From NCBI GenBank assembly GCA_030295235.1, contig AP026162.1, positions 186,001 to 250,000 on the forward strand: 64,000 bases of DNA. The letters run 5' to 3'. Made by a program: the position numbers and the translations under genes. The notes beneath the pieces were generated by a model. That model was not told where the DNA came from. It did not search any database and saw only the letters and a program-made list of their open reading frames with translations. Positions 30,113 to 41,739 of the stretch are shown in pieces; position 1 is the first letter of the stretch; each line of letters starts with the position of its first letter. This DNA is from Fistulifera solaris. Lineage: Eukaryota; Bacillariophyta; Bacillariophyceae; Naviculales; Stauroneidaceae.

Positions 30113-30535
30113 GGTATGACAATAGAAGGGTTAACAATGAGATAAAGCGCTGGGTTGATGGCAGTTTATTCGATTGCAACAGCACGTGTTTGTGACTTCG
30201 AACTTCGAACGGCATGGGCCGAGATGCAAGAAAGGAAGAAACGCGCTCCGTGCTTTACTATAGCTTTTACTGTTATGACGAGGTATTGCGCATAGACCAT
30301 TGGGTACCGAAATGGCAGTATTTGAGACCCACAACGGAAACTAACAACCTAAGCTTTATGACGTGCAAAGCATGAATCAAACAAACACCCAGTCGGGAAT
30401 CTTTTCCGCCCGCTTCGGACGACATCGTTTGCGTGTTGTTGGGCCCACAACTCGTTCGATCCGCTGTTATTCTTGTCATTTCTTTGACCTTTCCCTCTCT
30501 TCTTTTGCCTCTTAGAATCACAAAATCTTTTCAAC
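30113..30535. promoter_or_regulatory. divergent promoter region between ABHD17-like and PSMB3 genes
   Basis: 423 bases between two outward-facing starts. Apart from a pyrimidine-rich stretch just before the PSMB3 start, I recognise no element. Confidence 0.4.
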
Positions 30536-31240
30536 ATGTCGGTAATGACTTACAATGGTGCCGCCATCATCGCAATGGCGGGAAAAGATTGTGTCGGAAT
30601 CGCCGCAGACCGACGTCTCGGTGTGCAGTTGACTACTATTGCGACCGATTTTCCCAAAATCTTTCAAATGCAACCCAAATTGTTCGTTGGTTTGGCTGGA
30701 TTAGGAACGGATGTGCAAACACTCAAAAATTTACTCGAATTCCGGATGAATTTGTACAAATTGAAAGAAGAACGAGAAATGAGTCCGAAAGTATTGAGCC
30801 ACATGCTTGGAAAAATTCTCTACTCGAAGCGTTTTGGACCTTATTTTGTCGAACCCATTGTTGCGGGTTTAGATGAAAACAACAAACCGTTTCTTTCGAC
30901 TATGGATTTGATTGGAGCGACTTCCGAAGAAAAGGACTTTGTTGTTTCTGGAACATGCACGGGAAATATGTATGTCTTGCAATAGAACTCATTGCTGTTA
31001 ATTGTTGCGTGCATTGCAAGATTCTCACCCGATCTATTTATTACTTCTTCTCATTACAGGTTTGGAATGTGCGAGTCGCTTTATAAACCAGATATGGAAG
31101 CTGAAGAACTATTTGAAACCTTGGCGCAGGCATTGCTGAGCTCTGTTGATCGCGATGCGGTCTCTGGTTGGGGAGGAATTGTCCACATTATCACCAAGGA
31201 AGGTGTCTTGACAAAAGAATTGAAAGGACGTCAAGATTAA
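30536..31240 (+). CDS. PSMB3: 20S proteasome subunit beta-3
   Basis: A structural, non-catalytic beta-ring subunit of the 20S proteasome. MSVMTYNGAAIIAMAGKDCVGIAADRRLG opens the fold without the catalytic N-terminal Thr, as expected for beta-3. VDRDAVSGWGGIVHII and the C-terminal LKGRQD match the family. One intron at 30970-31059 (90 bases, GTATGT donor, ATTACAG acceptor) joins AT|G to give TGNMFGMCESLYKPDM; unspliced, the frame stops a few codons later. The spliced protein is 204 residues, against 205 in human. Confidence 0.97.
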
Positions 31241-31491
31241 ATTTATTATAATGCAGCGTTTGTTTTTAGCATGGATTGTAGTGGCCTTACTTGAGTACAT
31301 GTCGCTCATACGCGGTTCGCAAAAGGAACGGCCGATCGCTTATGTGGGTAAAGATGACAGCCTATAAAGACTATACTATGATTCACAAATAAATATGATA
31401 GAGATGGCTTGTGTTACAATATATGAAACTACCAGGTACTTCAAAGGTTTGCGCCGATAAGGGACGGTGAACTTAGGATCTATAGAAACCA

Positions 31492-34400
31492 TTACGAAGG
31501 GGGTAGCGCTTTCGCCTTCAGATCTTTCAGAGAAAGCTTGATTCTCAATTGCTTCTTTTTACTGGTTGGCGGTTTCTGATCGTCGGTAAAGCCGTTCTTC
31601 TTCAAAACGCGATCAAGCTCCTTTTCCAGAGCGATTGCGTCCTCTACAACCCAAGACCCTTCCCCGTTGAACTTGACAGCGTTATCGAACATCAGCTTCC
31701 AGTCCGCGCGAAACTCGGTCACGTTGGAGTACATTTTCGCTCTGCATTTGCGCAGAATATCATTGATAGCCACGGGCTTCTCAATTAGCTCGTAGTAGTC
31801 TGGGAATGTTGCAGGGTCTGGTTTATCTAAAAAATCTCTGAAATGCGTCGCTTTTTGCTTGCATCTTTCAAAGCCACAACAGCTTTAGCGCAACTGATGA
31901 GCTTGCGATAGGTCCAATCTGTAAGTATTGTTGAACCATCTTCGGACTCTTCAGGTTCATCTTCTTCCATAATATCAGTTGACGCTCCACGCGCGAGCTT
32001 TCGTGCAACTTTCGCTTTTTTCTTTGTCCGTTCCTCTTCGACTGCATTCTGTTCCATGATACGGAGAAATTGCTTCTCGGTCAGACCATCGTCATAGGCC
32101 ACCGCCTTGCGCTTTCTAGAGATGTCCATATCACCCAAAGCGAATGGGTCGAATGACTTCGATCCAGCGTTGGCGTTGGGGTATCGAATCCAATCGGGCA
32201 CGGCTTCGTCATCGACGAAAAGATCCACGTCTCCGCCCGCAAGTTCACGCTCTCGGTCTATTGCTTCGTAAAGCTGATAGTCGCTCTCGTTGTTGCTAAG
32301 CAATTCGTTCAAATTCTCTTTCTCACTTACTTCACTGCTGTCGTCTTCGTCGTCCCCGTCGTCGGACCCAGACTTCTCCGACGGTAAGTTCTTATTCTGA
32401 TTATTAGAAGTGTCAAAGTCAGTCAGCAAAACTTCCATCAGCCGTTTTCGCTCCATGCTGTTGTCGGTATCCACACTCTGCAAGTAAAAACATGAAATTT
32501 AGGGTAAAAATTCAGTCTGGCATAAACAAAGCAAACACGCAGAAAACTAACCTTTTGATCGAACTTTCCCGACTCGACGACAAGTTCTGAAACGTTAAGC
32601 TTTTCAGTTGCTCGACTCAAAATCTTCTCCTCAACGGGGGAGTTAGTCACTAAGCGAAACACGCTCACGTCATTTCGCTGTCCTATTCGATGTGCACGAT
32701 CCTGTGTGGAAGACGTGTGGTTAGCTGGAACATCCGATGAATTTAAAGTGCGCAAGCCAGAACATTTGACTTACTTGAGCTTGGAGGTCCATTTGTGGGT
32801 TCCAATCGCTGTCAAAAATTATCACAGTGTCAGCTGACGTTAGATTGAGACCCAAACCACCTGCTCTGGTTGACAGAAGAAAAATAAAGTATGGAGAGTC
32901 TGGGGCATTAAATTTATACATGCGTTTCTCGCGTTCTTCCGCGGGAGTAGACCCGTCTAGACGAAGAGATAAATATCCTCTGTAAGCGAAATAGTCTTCC
33001 AAAATCGTCATGACTGCGGTCATCTGAGTGAACATAAGAACGCGATGCCCGGCCACCTTCAGCTTTGGAAGCATCTTGTCAAGCAGGGCAACTTTGCCAG
33101 AAGATTGGATCAAATTATCGCTAATTTGGTAGCCGTCCGGTGAGAAGAGCAAAGGGTGATTGCATACCTTGAACGAAAATGATAGTATAATTGTTAGTGA
33201 AAAAGAACGACCAGAATCTCTATCGGCCATCATGCGGAGCTGACGTACCTTTCGAAGCTGCATGACAACGTTGTTGAGACCTCTTGCGGTTGCCGATATT
33301 CCCGTTTCAGCAAAAGCTTTCTCACTAATTTGCCGATAAAGTACTTTTTGCCACGATGAGAGCTCACATCGAAGAACCTTTTCAACCTTCTCTGGTAGCT
33401 GGTCCAGCACCTCGCTCTTCACACGTCGGAGCATAAACGGTCTGAGTAGTTCGTGTAAACGATGAATAATCAACACTCTTTCTTCATTGCTTAAAAGGGA
33501 ATCGGTGCCTTCTTCGTTTTCTTTATTCGAACCGAACTGAGAGAAAGGTCGACTAAACCACTGATCAAAAGTTTCAACAGAGTTAAAAATCGACGGCAAG
33601 AGAAAATTAAGTAAAGACCACAATTCGGACAAGTCATTCATGAGGGGCGTTCCTGTGAGCAAAATGCGATGATGTGTCGTGTACTGTGATCCTAGTGTGA
33701 CAGCAAACTTGGAATTAGCGTTTTTCATTCGATGACCTTCGTCGACAACTGCATATTGCCATTCAGTCCTGCGCAGCTGCTTCTTGTCTCGAGTTATATA
33801 CTCGTATGTTGTTAGTAGCACGTTGAACTGGCCGGCACGCACTTGATCCCTAAAAATGTCGCGTCGCTGGAGCGGTGTACCTTTGTAGGAAACCACACGA
33901 GCAGCTGGGCACCACCTAGTGAACTCGTTTTCCCAGTTAGACATCGTTGACAATGGCACGATGACAAGAAACGGCCCCATGTTGTGTTTGTATTCCATCA
34001 GATATGCCAGCAAAGCAATGGCTTGGACAGTTTTGCCCTTCAAACAAAAACAATTCAGTGTTGACACAAGCAAACAGTCCCATCCCAACTGCGCGCACTT
34101 ACCAATCCCATTTCATCCGCCAAAATACCATTGAGTTTATTGTTATAGAGAGACACCATCCATTGGAGACCCGCCAGTTGATACTCTTTCAAATCTCCTC
34201 CGGCCAATATGCTAGGCTGTCGAACTTCTTCCGTTTTGCTATGTGCGGTCGCATAATAGGATTTCTGTTTGCTGGATGAGTGGCTGCTTTGATGATCGGA
34301 ACGTTGCTGAAGCAAGGACGAAATTTGGGTAAAATGTTTTTCAGTACTTTCGAGTAAGAACTGCAGTCGCTCGTTTTTGGTCTCTTCCAGTAGTTTCGAG

Positions 34401-36034
34401 TAAGCTGACATATCGTTGGCTTTTAGAGCCGCCATGCGCGCTTTCTCGGCCGCCACGGAGTCCTTCTCTTTCTTTCGCTCCTCTTTGTCGAGAGCATCAC
34501 GAATAGTTTTGGTGATGCGCGCAAGATCTGCTCTACGCTGCCTATGAAATTTAAAGAACTCTTGCTGGTGGCTCGTAATAGCCTTGCTGAACTCCTTGTG
34601 CTGTTTCAAATAAGAATCCGCCACTGTTTGCCTTGACTTTCGCGCGGCTCGATCGAGACCCTTGGCATGTTTCTTTGGCTCAATCTTTATTCTCTTGAAA
34701 CGTTCCGGGTCCAGCAACTCCACCACTTCCTCTTTTGTGGCTATCCCTCCACTTGATGCTGTAAAGGCAACTCTGGCAATCTTTTGCAGTCGTGCAGCTT
34801 CACGCAACATGGCGTTCTTCCGATGCACCGATGGTTCGAGAACAGGATCGGTGCTTGTCGATCGCACCAAAGCTCCCACCGAATAAGGGATAGTTCCAAA
34901 GCGTCCCTTTTGATTCATGAAAATCGCACTCTGTGCTCTCTTCCAGTTGCGTCGCTCCACCAGCTTGGCTTCATTTTCTTTGCTGACCCGCTCTTGTTGA
35001 GCTTTCAACTGTTCTTGCTTCTTTTCATGAGCAGTTGTTGTTGTTGCTGTTGTTGTTGCTGTAACATTATTTGCTGCTGTTGTTGCTGTTGTTGCTGCTG
35101 CTGTATCTGCTGTTGTTGTTGAAACTGCTGCTGCGCTCTCATCATTTGCTGACGCTGCACCAAGGTTGGTTCAGGTTTCACCGGCAACGGCGCCGCGGCT
35201 TTGGGTGGAGGATTCTTGCGTTGCAGTGCTTCACGCTCTCGGGCGACACGAGCCGCTTTCAGTATGGCATCTTCCGGTAGACCCATTTGGACGGCTTGTT
35301 GCAGTAAATTGGGAGCCACTTGACCGGCCGGATCTCGAATGGCGGACCAGACGGCTTTGGCCAACAACTCTTTCGCTTCGGGGCTGAGAACGCGTTTCGT
35401 CTTTCCTTTGTCTTGCACTACAATGACCGGAGGACCCGACTGTCGTTGTCGCTGTTGCGAGGCCTGCTGCTGCGCGACTTGCTGCATGCGCTGCTGTTGT
35501 TGCAGTAACTGTTGATGCTGTTGATTTAATTGTTGTTGCCGAATTTGTTGCTGTTTGTATTGCTCTTGCTGTTGCAAAATCTGCTGCTGCTGTTTATACT
35601 GCTCTTGCTGCATGTGCTGCGAGACCTGAGAAAAGAGCGTAGACGGTGTAGACGATGCTTTCATTTGAGCTGACGAATTCGTCAACGCCAGCGGATTCGG
35701 AACATTCCATGCGGCTCCTTGTTGCGCGTTAAAAAGACCTTGCGCGCCTGTAGAAGACTGTAAAGCTTGTTGATTACCTCCAGGAGGAAAGCGTAAAGCA
35801 GCTGCTGATTGCATCTGTGTAATCTGATGCTGTGTCGCTTGAGGAAAGGAAGGAATGGGCCGATGTAAAGCGTTGCTCATTCCTGCGGCCGCCCGCAGGA
35901 TGAGTACCCGAAATCTGTGTTGAACCGTTTGCATGAGGCAAAGCGCTGGAAGCGGAAGAAGCGGGAACGTTCGGTTGGCCATTGTGAACAGAGCCTTTTC
36001 CTTGCTGGTTTTGATGCGATGAATTATTGTCCAT
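31492..36034 (-). CDS. SWI2/SNF2 chromatin-remodelling ATPase, BRM/SMARCA4 type
   Basis: Motor of a SWI/SNF complex that slides or ejects nucleosomes. In order: a long Gln-rich N-terminus (CAG/CAA runs at 35040-35115 and 35460-35620), an HSA-like basic helix ([19 protein letters not shown]), a SNF2 helicase with [20 protein letters not shown] and LLTGTPLMN, the C-lobe with [11 protein letters not shown] and AHRIGQ, a SnAC-like acidic/basic linker and a C-terminal bromodomain ([14 protein letters not shown]). Four introns: 34038-34102, 33168-33248, 32702-32774 and 32478-32551; the second is 81 bases and open. The frame breaks at three homopolymers: 35892-35894 (one base too many), 35022-35025 and 31829-31834 (one short each). 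Correcting these restores conserved text at each point and gives a length divisible by three, about 1416 residues. The start at 36034 (MDNNSSHQ) is uncertain; 36121 is possible. Confidence 0.93.
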
Positions 36035-36542
36035 GCTGTCGAAGCTTCGTCTCCGGACTTGGTGAGAGAAGGATGGGGCGAGAGAAGCAAACACTGCAAC
36101 GCTCACTTTCCTTTTTTCCATTGGTGGTTCGCTCGTTCACGTAGAATACGTAGACGTGGTACTGGACGCAGAACGAATGACTGCAAGGAACTGGTACAAA
36201 TTTCACGTTCATTCCTACGTGTCGCGGAGTGGTGATCATACGTCATCCGGTACATAACCTTTCGGAGTGTTTCGTGGCTACGAAAGTCCTTCGTGTTCTT
36301 GCTTGTCACAGTCACAGAGAGCACGAGCACGAGCACGAGATGACATTAACCAAACCAGTACCGGTGTGTGATCAACATTTTTAAAATCAAAACAAACGTC
36401 GTAAAACGTGCAAAAACAAAGTATTATCCGAACAGGTACTGGTATTGGTACCTCGGCTTCGACGTCTAGATGCGTCGAAAGCCCCTGCGGCTCGGGGAGC
36501 TTTCTTCGTTCTTGCCCAAATTTAGGACAAGCTCAAATAAAT
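36035..36542. other. upstream region of the BRM gene
   Basis: About 500 bases with no gene. GTACC-type motifs are frequent (ACCAGTACCGGT at 36354-36365; CAGGTACTGG and TTGGTACC at 36433-36452), and a GAGCACGAGCAC run lies near 36318. Confidence 0.4.
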
Positions 36543-37708
36543 TAACTCATGACTCATGACTGAAATGCAGTCGTGGTGAAAACGGACAACAATTTGGGTC
36601 TTTAGTAAAATACGGCAGAGAACGTTTCGCAAGGCGTTTCGACGTACAGATATCCAGGCGTGTAATGCAAACACTGCTAACAACTATTGCCTTGCAACAA
36701 TGACTAATGGATTACAGGAAAGATTGCTGACGAACGAACTATGAGGCAGCATTGTCGCTCGAAAGAAATTTGATTCATGACTGAATCGCAGTCGTGGTCT
36801 CATTAAACCAACACTTTGGGTCTATAGTAAATACGGAAAACAACGTTTCGCAAGGCGCTTCGACTTAAAATATATGGGCGTGTAATGTAAACGCCGTCGA
36901 TGACTATTTCATTGCGACAAAGACAAATTGAACTCAAGATATTGTGGTGAACGAAGGATTTGTAGGCAGCATTGTCGCTCGGAAGAATTTGATGATTCTT
37001 GACCTAACACTTTGGAACCATAGTCAATACGGAAAATAACGCTTCGCAAGCTTTTTGACGTAAAACATAATGGTGCGTCAATGCAAACTCTGTCGATGAC
37101 TATTTCATTGCAACAAAAACAAGTTGAGCTCAAGATATTTTGGTGAACGAAGGATTTGTAGGCCGCATTTGTCGCTCGAAAGAAATTTGATTCATGACTG
37201 AATCGCAGTCGTGGTCTCATTAAACCAACACTTTGGGTCTATAGTAAATACGGAACACAACTTTTCGCAAGGCGCTTCGACGTAAAATATATGGGCGTGT
37301 AATGTAAACGCCGTCGATGACTATTTCATTGCGACAAAGACAAATTGAGCTCAAGATATTGTTGTGAACGAAGGATTTGTAGGCCGCGTTGTCGCTCGAA
37401 AGAAATTTGATTCATGACTGGATTGCAGTCGTGGTCTCCTTAAACCAACACTTTGGGTCCATAGTAAATACGGAAAATAACGTTTCGCTGGCTCTTTAAC
37501 GTAAAATATTTTTATTTTATTTAAGAACGTGTAATGAAAACGCTGTCGATGACTATTTAATTGCAACAAAGACAAGTTGAGCTCAAGATATTTTGGTGAA
37601 CAAAGGATTTGTAGGCCGCATTTGTCGCTCGAAAGAAATTTGATTCATGACTGAATCGCAGTCGTGGTCTCCTTAAACCAACACTTTGGGTCTATAGTAA
37701 ATACGGTT
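36543..37708 (+). repeat. ~220-base satellite, about six copies, each with a hairpin
   Basis: Copies start near 36551, 36771, 36990 (diverged), 37188, 37408 and 37641 (partial), with steps of about 200-233 bases. Each begins with an inverted repeat of the form CATGACTG-5 bases-CAGTCRTG and continues with CACTTTGGGTCTATAGTAAA, CGTTTCGCAAGGCGCTTCGA and TTGTCGCTCGAAAGAAATTT. Copies differ by small changes. No coding frame survives across units. A single diverged relative lies at 47340-47482. Confidence 0.9.
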
Positions 37709-38224
37709 ATACTTGTTTTGAAGCAGACGGAAATTCTGATGTCTATGTTTTTGGGCAATGAACAACGTTTGTTCACACCACATTGCCATAGCCTTCCTTC
37801 GGCGTCAAGCCCAGACGCCCCGGACCGGCGTTACATTACATAACGTTTACGTTGCTTTGCGTCACGTTACTTGACACACATCAGATAGGAGCCCCTCTGT
37901 TCGCATGTTTCACATGTTTGACCTGGCAGCGGTTCGGTGTTTGGTGGATTTCATCCATTGTCCATTGGGTCAGTTGTGTTTCTCTAACTCGATTAGGGAT
38001 TCGGTTCTCTTGTAGGGATAGAACGTAAGCATAGTAAGTTCTAGCCATTTTTGGACAGTGCGCGCTACCAGTATTATTTTATCACAAATAAGCGCGTTGG
38101 TGCCTCATTCCCTTGGTGATGCTTTTGATGATTACAGAAGTAACTGAAAGGGCACTCACATCATTACTTTAAAGCATTCAATAGGTGATCAAATTAACAA
38201 AATGCTCTTCTATTCACATTTGAT
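37709..38224. other. intergenic region, nothing recognised
   Basis: 516 bases between the satellite and the 3' end of the thioredoxin-fold gene. It has a short tract of GTTACATTACATAACGTTACG-like alternation near 37845-37870 but no gene. Confidence 0.4.
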
Positions 38225-39109
38225 CTATATTTTCTTTAGCACATCTTCAAAGTTCACAACCGCGCAGATTCCAGGATCGCGCCACTCGTAGATAGGTTTG
38301 TCGTTTGAGACGATTAGACATCCACCTAGCTGAGTCAGTACTCCAGCTTCAAGTGCAGCTTCATCAGGGGCGAGATCTTTCCATTTTGAAAGAGAGATAC
38401 CGATCATTGATTGTAGTCGCAACGTGGCTAGTTCCAGAGGACGACGCGGCCACGCTCCTACCCATGGTAATTCTGTGAACTTGTTGGCTTTGACAGAGCC
38501 GTCCGCATTTAACTCCAAGGCTGTGTCGGGCCACCTTCCTTTTCTTTGTCCAACAGCAAGGGCATCCTCAATCCACGGCTGAGCTACAAAAGGATTTCCG
38601 ATGTATCCGCCAATGACAGCTGGTAATGTCGCCCAAGCGCCGAGACCAAACAACATTCCAAACAGTTTGAGAAACGGATTGATATCATTGTTTTCAGGAA
38701 GCCAGCCACGTTCCACACCAAATGCACGTCCTGCTTTGCCTTCATTATCGACCCAGAGTTCGATTGAATCTGGTAGATCTATTACTTCTTTCAATAACTT
38801 GGCCGCTTCTGGTTGACAATTCAATATGAACGAGCATTTCTCTACTCCAGATTCCTGAAGTTTCGGCCAATAATATCGCAGTCGTTGTCCGTATTCGATC
38901 GCGTTAAAGTCAGCAGCATAAGTTCCAAATACTACGCAACGTTTGCCTGTAGAGAGCCACTCTCCGACATCAATCTCCGTCGGCTTCCCAGAGGGATCGG
39001 CATTCTGTACGGAGGCTACTCGCACTCCCGAAAGGGGCTGGTAGGCGTCGGTCAAGGCAGTCCCCGAGAAAGCCGCGGTGAGGCAGTGGATGAAGGCGTG
39101 AAGTTTCAT
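38225..39109 (-). CDS. plastid thioredoxin-fold protein, AhpC/TSA (peroxiredoxin-like) superfamily
   Basis: 294 residues. The leader [25 protein letters not shown] fits a diatom plastid presequence with Y in place of F at the cleavage motif. The next part, [50 protein letters not shown], follows the thioredoxin fold seen in cyanobacterial and plastid AhpC/TSA-like proteins. The usual peroxidatic cysteine position is occupied by YAADFNA with no Cys, so peroxidase activity by the standard route is unlikely. A hydrophobic segment ([18 protein letters not shown]) follows. The C-terminal half ends ...[19 protein letters not shown], typical of this group. Function unknown; redox or membrane-linked plastid role inferred. 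Confidence 0.7.
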   Translation of the reverse strand: MKLHAFIHCLTAAFSGTALTDAYQPLSGVRVASVQNADPSGKPTEIDVGEWLSTGKRCVVFGTYAADFNAIEYGQRLRYYWPKLQESGVEKCSFILNCQPEAAKLLKEVIDLPDSIELWVDNEGKAGRAFGVERGWLPENNDINPFLKLFGMLFGLGAWATLPAVIGGYIGNPFVAQPWIEDALAVGQRKGRWPDTALELNADGSVKANKFTELPWVGAWPRRPLELATLRLQSMIGISLSKWKDLAPDEAALEAGVLTQLGGCLIVSNDKPIYEWRDPGICAVVNFEDVLKKI

Positions 39110-39432
39110 GAGATAGTAGTTGTTTGGTATGTAATTACCAGGTACCTTTACATTAGATGCAATACTGCAAACTTTTACTCGTTTCTCGTTATCCGTTTTG
39201 TTTTTTGCATGCGTGTTTTCCGCCGTTCAACGTCATTATTCGTGACTGAACAAAAGATTAGAAACACACCGGCCGTAGTACAGACGCGAGCTCCCACCAT
39301 CATCGAAAAAAACGAGAAAATTCTCCAACAAAACGACCACAAAAAGATTCCATTCTGAACACATCTCTTTCAAAAGTAGTTGTTATCGTGTCTTTTATTC
39401 TTTATTCTTCACTTCTCTTTTTCTTCTTAGCC
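39110..39432. promoter_or_regulatory. divergent promoter region with an ACCAGGTACC motif
   Basis: 323 bases between two outward-facing starts. The motif at 39137-39146 lies 28 bases upstream of the thioredoxin-fold start and belongs to a recurrent GTACC-type family in this window. Confidence 0.4.
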
Positions 39433-40535
39433 ATGTCAGAGGAAGCCAAGAAAGATTTGCGGGAACGCCTCGAGTTCTTCTTTTCCGATGCGAATTTGCG
39501 CCAAGATGATTTTTATGCGCAAGATTCTACTCAAAAACACGGGAGACTATCCTCATCAAATCACCGTAGACGTCCTGTTGAAATTCAATACCATCAAATC
39601 CTACACGACAGACGCGGCTGTTCTCGTTGAGGTTGCCAAGTCGCTGCCCGAGAAGTTGGTTGTTTCGTCGGATGAAAAGGCCATCGGCCGAGTGAATACC
39701 TTCACTGTGGATCAGATGAAGGGCATCTTCCTCTGTCTCTTTACATTTCAAACCTTCCTCTCAAGAAATCAGATGATGACAAACAGGAGTATGCAATCAA
39801 AGCGGATCAGCTACGTGACATCTTTCAAGAATACGGAAAGGTTGCAATGGTAAAGCTCCGATTCCGTAATGATCGAAATAGCAAACGTCGTCAACCCAAG
39901 GGAAGTGCATGGGTCGAGTTTGAAGACGCAGACTCTGTCGCCAAAGCGGCTGCCGACGTCTTAACTGTCAAAGACGGGGCTGAAGTTGAGCCGAAGCGTA
40001 AGATCGAACTGGAAGGATCGCAGATTGGAGTTGAGCTACTAGAAGAACATGAAGGTCTGAAAAGAAGAGGGATGTGAATGGAACGTCAAAAGGAGAAGCC
40101 CAAAATGGAGATGACGATGAAGAGAAAAAAGACAAATCGGCAGAATTCGTTTTGGATTGGAAGCCTGGTTGTGTTATTCGGTTGGAAGGTTTGTCGGTGG
40201 AGGAATGTGACCGCGAGGCTATTCTTGATGCGGTAGCCGAAGGTCTCTCTATTACGGTTGATGAAGTCAAAGAGCGAAAGATCTATGCTGATTATTCACG
40301 AGGACAAGAGAATGGGGCGATCCGATTCCCAGACGTTGCGGATGACATCAAAACGCTTTGTGAGAAATTCGCGTCGGGGGATGTCAAGGTGAAAGGAGCG
40401 GTGGTCAAAGTGGCTAAAATTCTGGAAGGCGATGAAGAGACCACCTACTGGAATGATTTCATTGAATTCAAAAAGAAGCAAAAACAAAACCATGGGTCTA
40501 ATCAGAAGAGAAACAAAAAGTTTCGCCGAGATTAA
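39433..40535 (+). CDS. La-related RNA chaperone (La protein, LARP3)
   Basis: Binds the 3' UUU-OH of new RNA polymerase III transcripts. The La motif opens the protein (LRERLEFFFSDANLRQDDF, then MRKILLKN...VDVLLKFNTIK), followed by an RRM (LYISNLPLKK ... EYGKVAMVKLRFRND ... GSAWVEF) and a second RRM-like domain (GCVIRLEGLS ... IYADYSRGQENGAIRF) with a basic C-terminal tail. The frame breaks at three homopolymers: 39510-39514 (T run, one too many), 39721-39723 (G run, one short) and 40060-40063 (A run, one short). Correcting each restores the family text, and the total becomes 1104 bases, 367 residues. The ATG follows a TCTTCTTAG pyrimidine tract, so an intron in the 5' leader is possible. It ends 14 bases from the LarC gene, tail to tail. 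Confidence 0.9.
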
Positions 40536-40549
40536 TAAATTATTTTCTG

Positions 40550-41739
40550 TTAACATGGTTGTTTTCCGTCTTCTAGTTGCTGTTTTGCCAGTTGTACGGC
40601 TTCGTCTGCAATGGCCCTGACCGGTACGTCGAGCGACTTTGCTATTCTGACGCAGTGGTCAAATTCCGCCTTCATTGACACGACTTCTCCACCAAGATAT
40701 CCGACTTTCACATCGACTCGCATTGCCTTCGCCTCATCCGAACTCCATGTTTTGCTTGTGACAGTCACCAAGGTCCGATTCAAGGAGACTCTGTCTAGTC
40801 CCGTGACACGAATTCCCAGTGTCGTACTATGACGAAACAAGAGCTCAAGACAGGTGTTTTGATTCGATTCTTTACAGAGACAGTGAATCGTATGCGCGGC
40901 TCTTCCTTTTTCATGACAATAGGAGTTATCCATGCGTCAGCAGCACCCCCTCGCGTCAACAGCATATCGACACAGAAGGCCAAATACTCGGCGGTGCAAT
41001 CATCAATGTTGGCTTCTAACATGAGTAACTTATTCGTCTGCCACAGGGGTGTCGAAGACAAGGGCGGTGTGGTAGTCATGGGCGTGCCCACGGATACAGA
41101 GGTCGCGTGAGAAAACGGAGAGTGGTATTCGCCATGACAATGCTGCGTCAAAATCATTGGTAGCGGAGAGTAATCGACGGCGTCGCGTTTGTCGACGTCC
41201 AAAAGTATCTTCAACAACGGTAGGGCATTGTTAGAAACCAAAGGAACCGGCGACGTAACGATTACGGGTAACTGTTCCCAAAGAGAAGGGCAATTTTTCA
41301 TTATAGTTGAAAGAACAGGAATCGGACTCAGCGATATGTTTTGAACATCGAAACGCTCCAGCCACCAAAGTATGCACATTGCTAAAATCGCAACTTCTAC
41401 TCGCTTCAAGGGAGACACGGCGTCGTATTCCGCTGTCATTTCAATGAGTTTTTGAACATAAGCGCGTCCTTTTCGTACAGAAGTTTCTTGTAAATTGGTG
41501 CTTTGGTCGATGGTTGACAATACATCATCCAACACTGCTGATTCTTCAAAACGAATATGAAAGAAAGGCTCGCAGGATAGAAGTTTTATTTCGCGCACGA
41601 TACGTGGAAATGTTTGTAAAATCATTTCTTCGATCAACTCCAGAGACAATCCCTTCGGAGCATCGATGGACAAAATCGCCTTCGCCAAAGAATGTACTGT
41701 CAAGCCTTCGGAGCAGTTGATGTGTAGTAATAGGGGCAT
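40550..41739 (-). CDS. LarC-like nickel insertion protein (nickel-pincer cofactor metallochelatase)
   Basis: LarC inserts nickel into the pincer nucleotide cofactor used by lactate racemase LarA and related epimerases. The C-terminal half matches clearly: LLMLEANIDDCTAEYLAFCVDMLL, GAADAWITPIVMKK, then LLFRHSTTLGIRV and VDVKVGYLGGEVVSMKAEFDHC...A. The N-terminal half is more diverged but keeps the order of elements (LHINCSEGLTVHSLAKAIL for YLDCFSGISGDM; PLPM, HCHG). The frame breaks at the A run 40907-40911 inside the conserved MKKGR segment; one more A gives KKGRAAHTIHCLC and 1191 bases, 396 residues. In Lactobacillus plantarum larC is itself expressed through a programmed frameshift, so translational frameshifting is a real alternative to assembly error here. 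No LarA, LarB or LarE is in this window. Confidence 0.82.
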
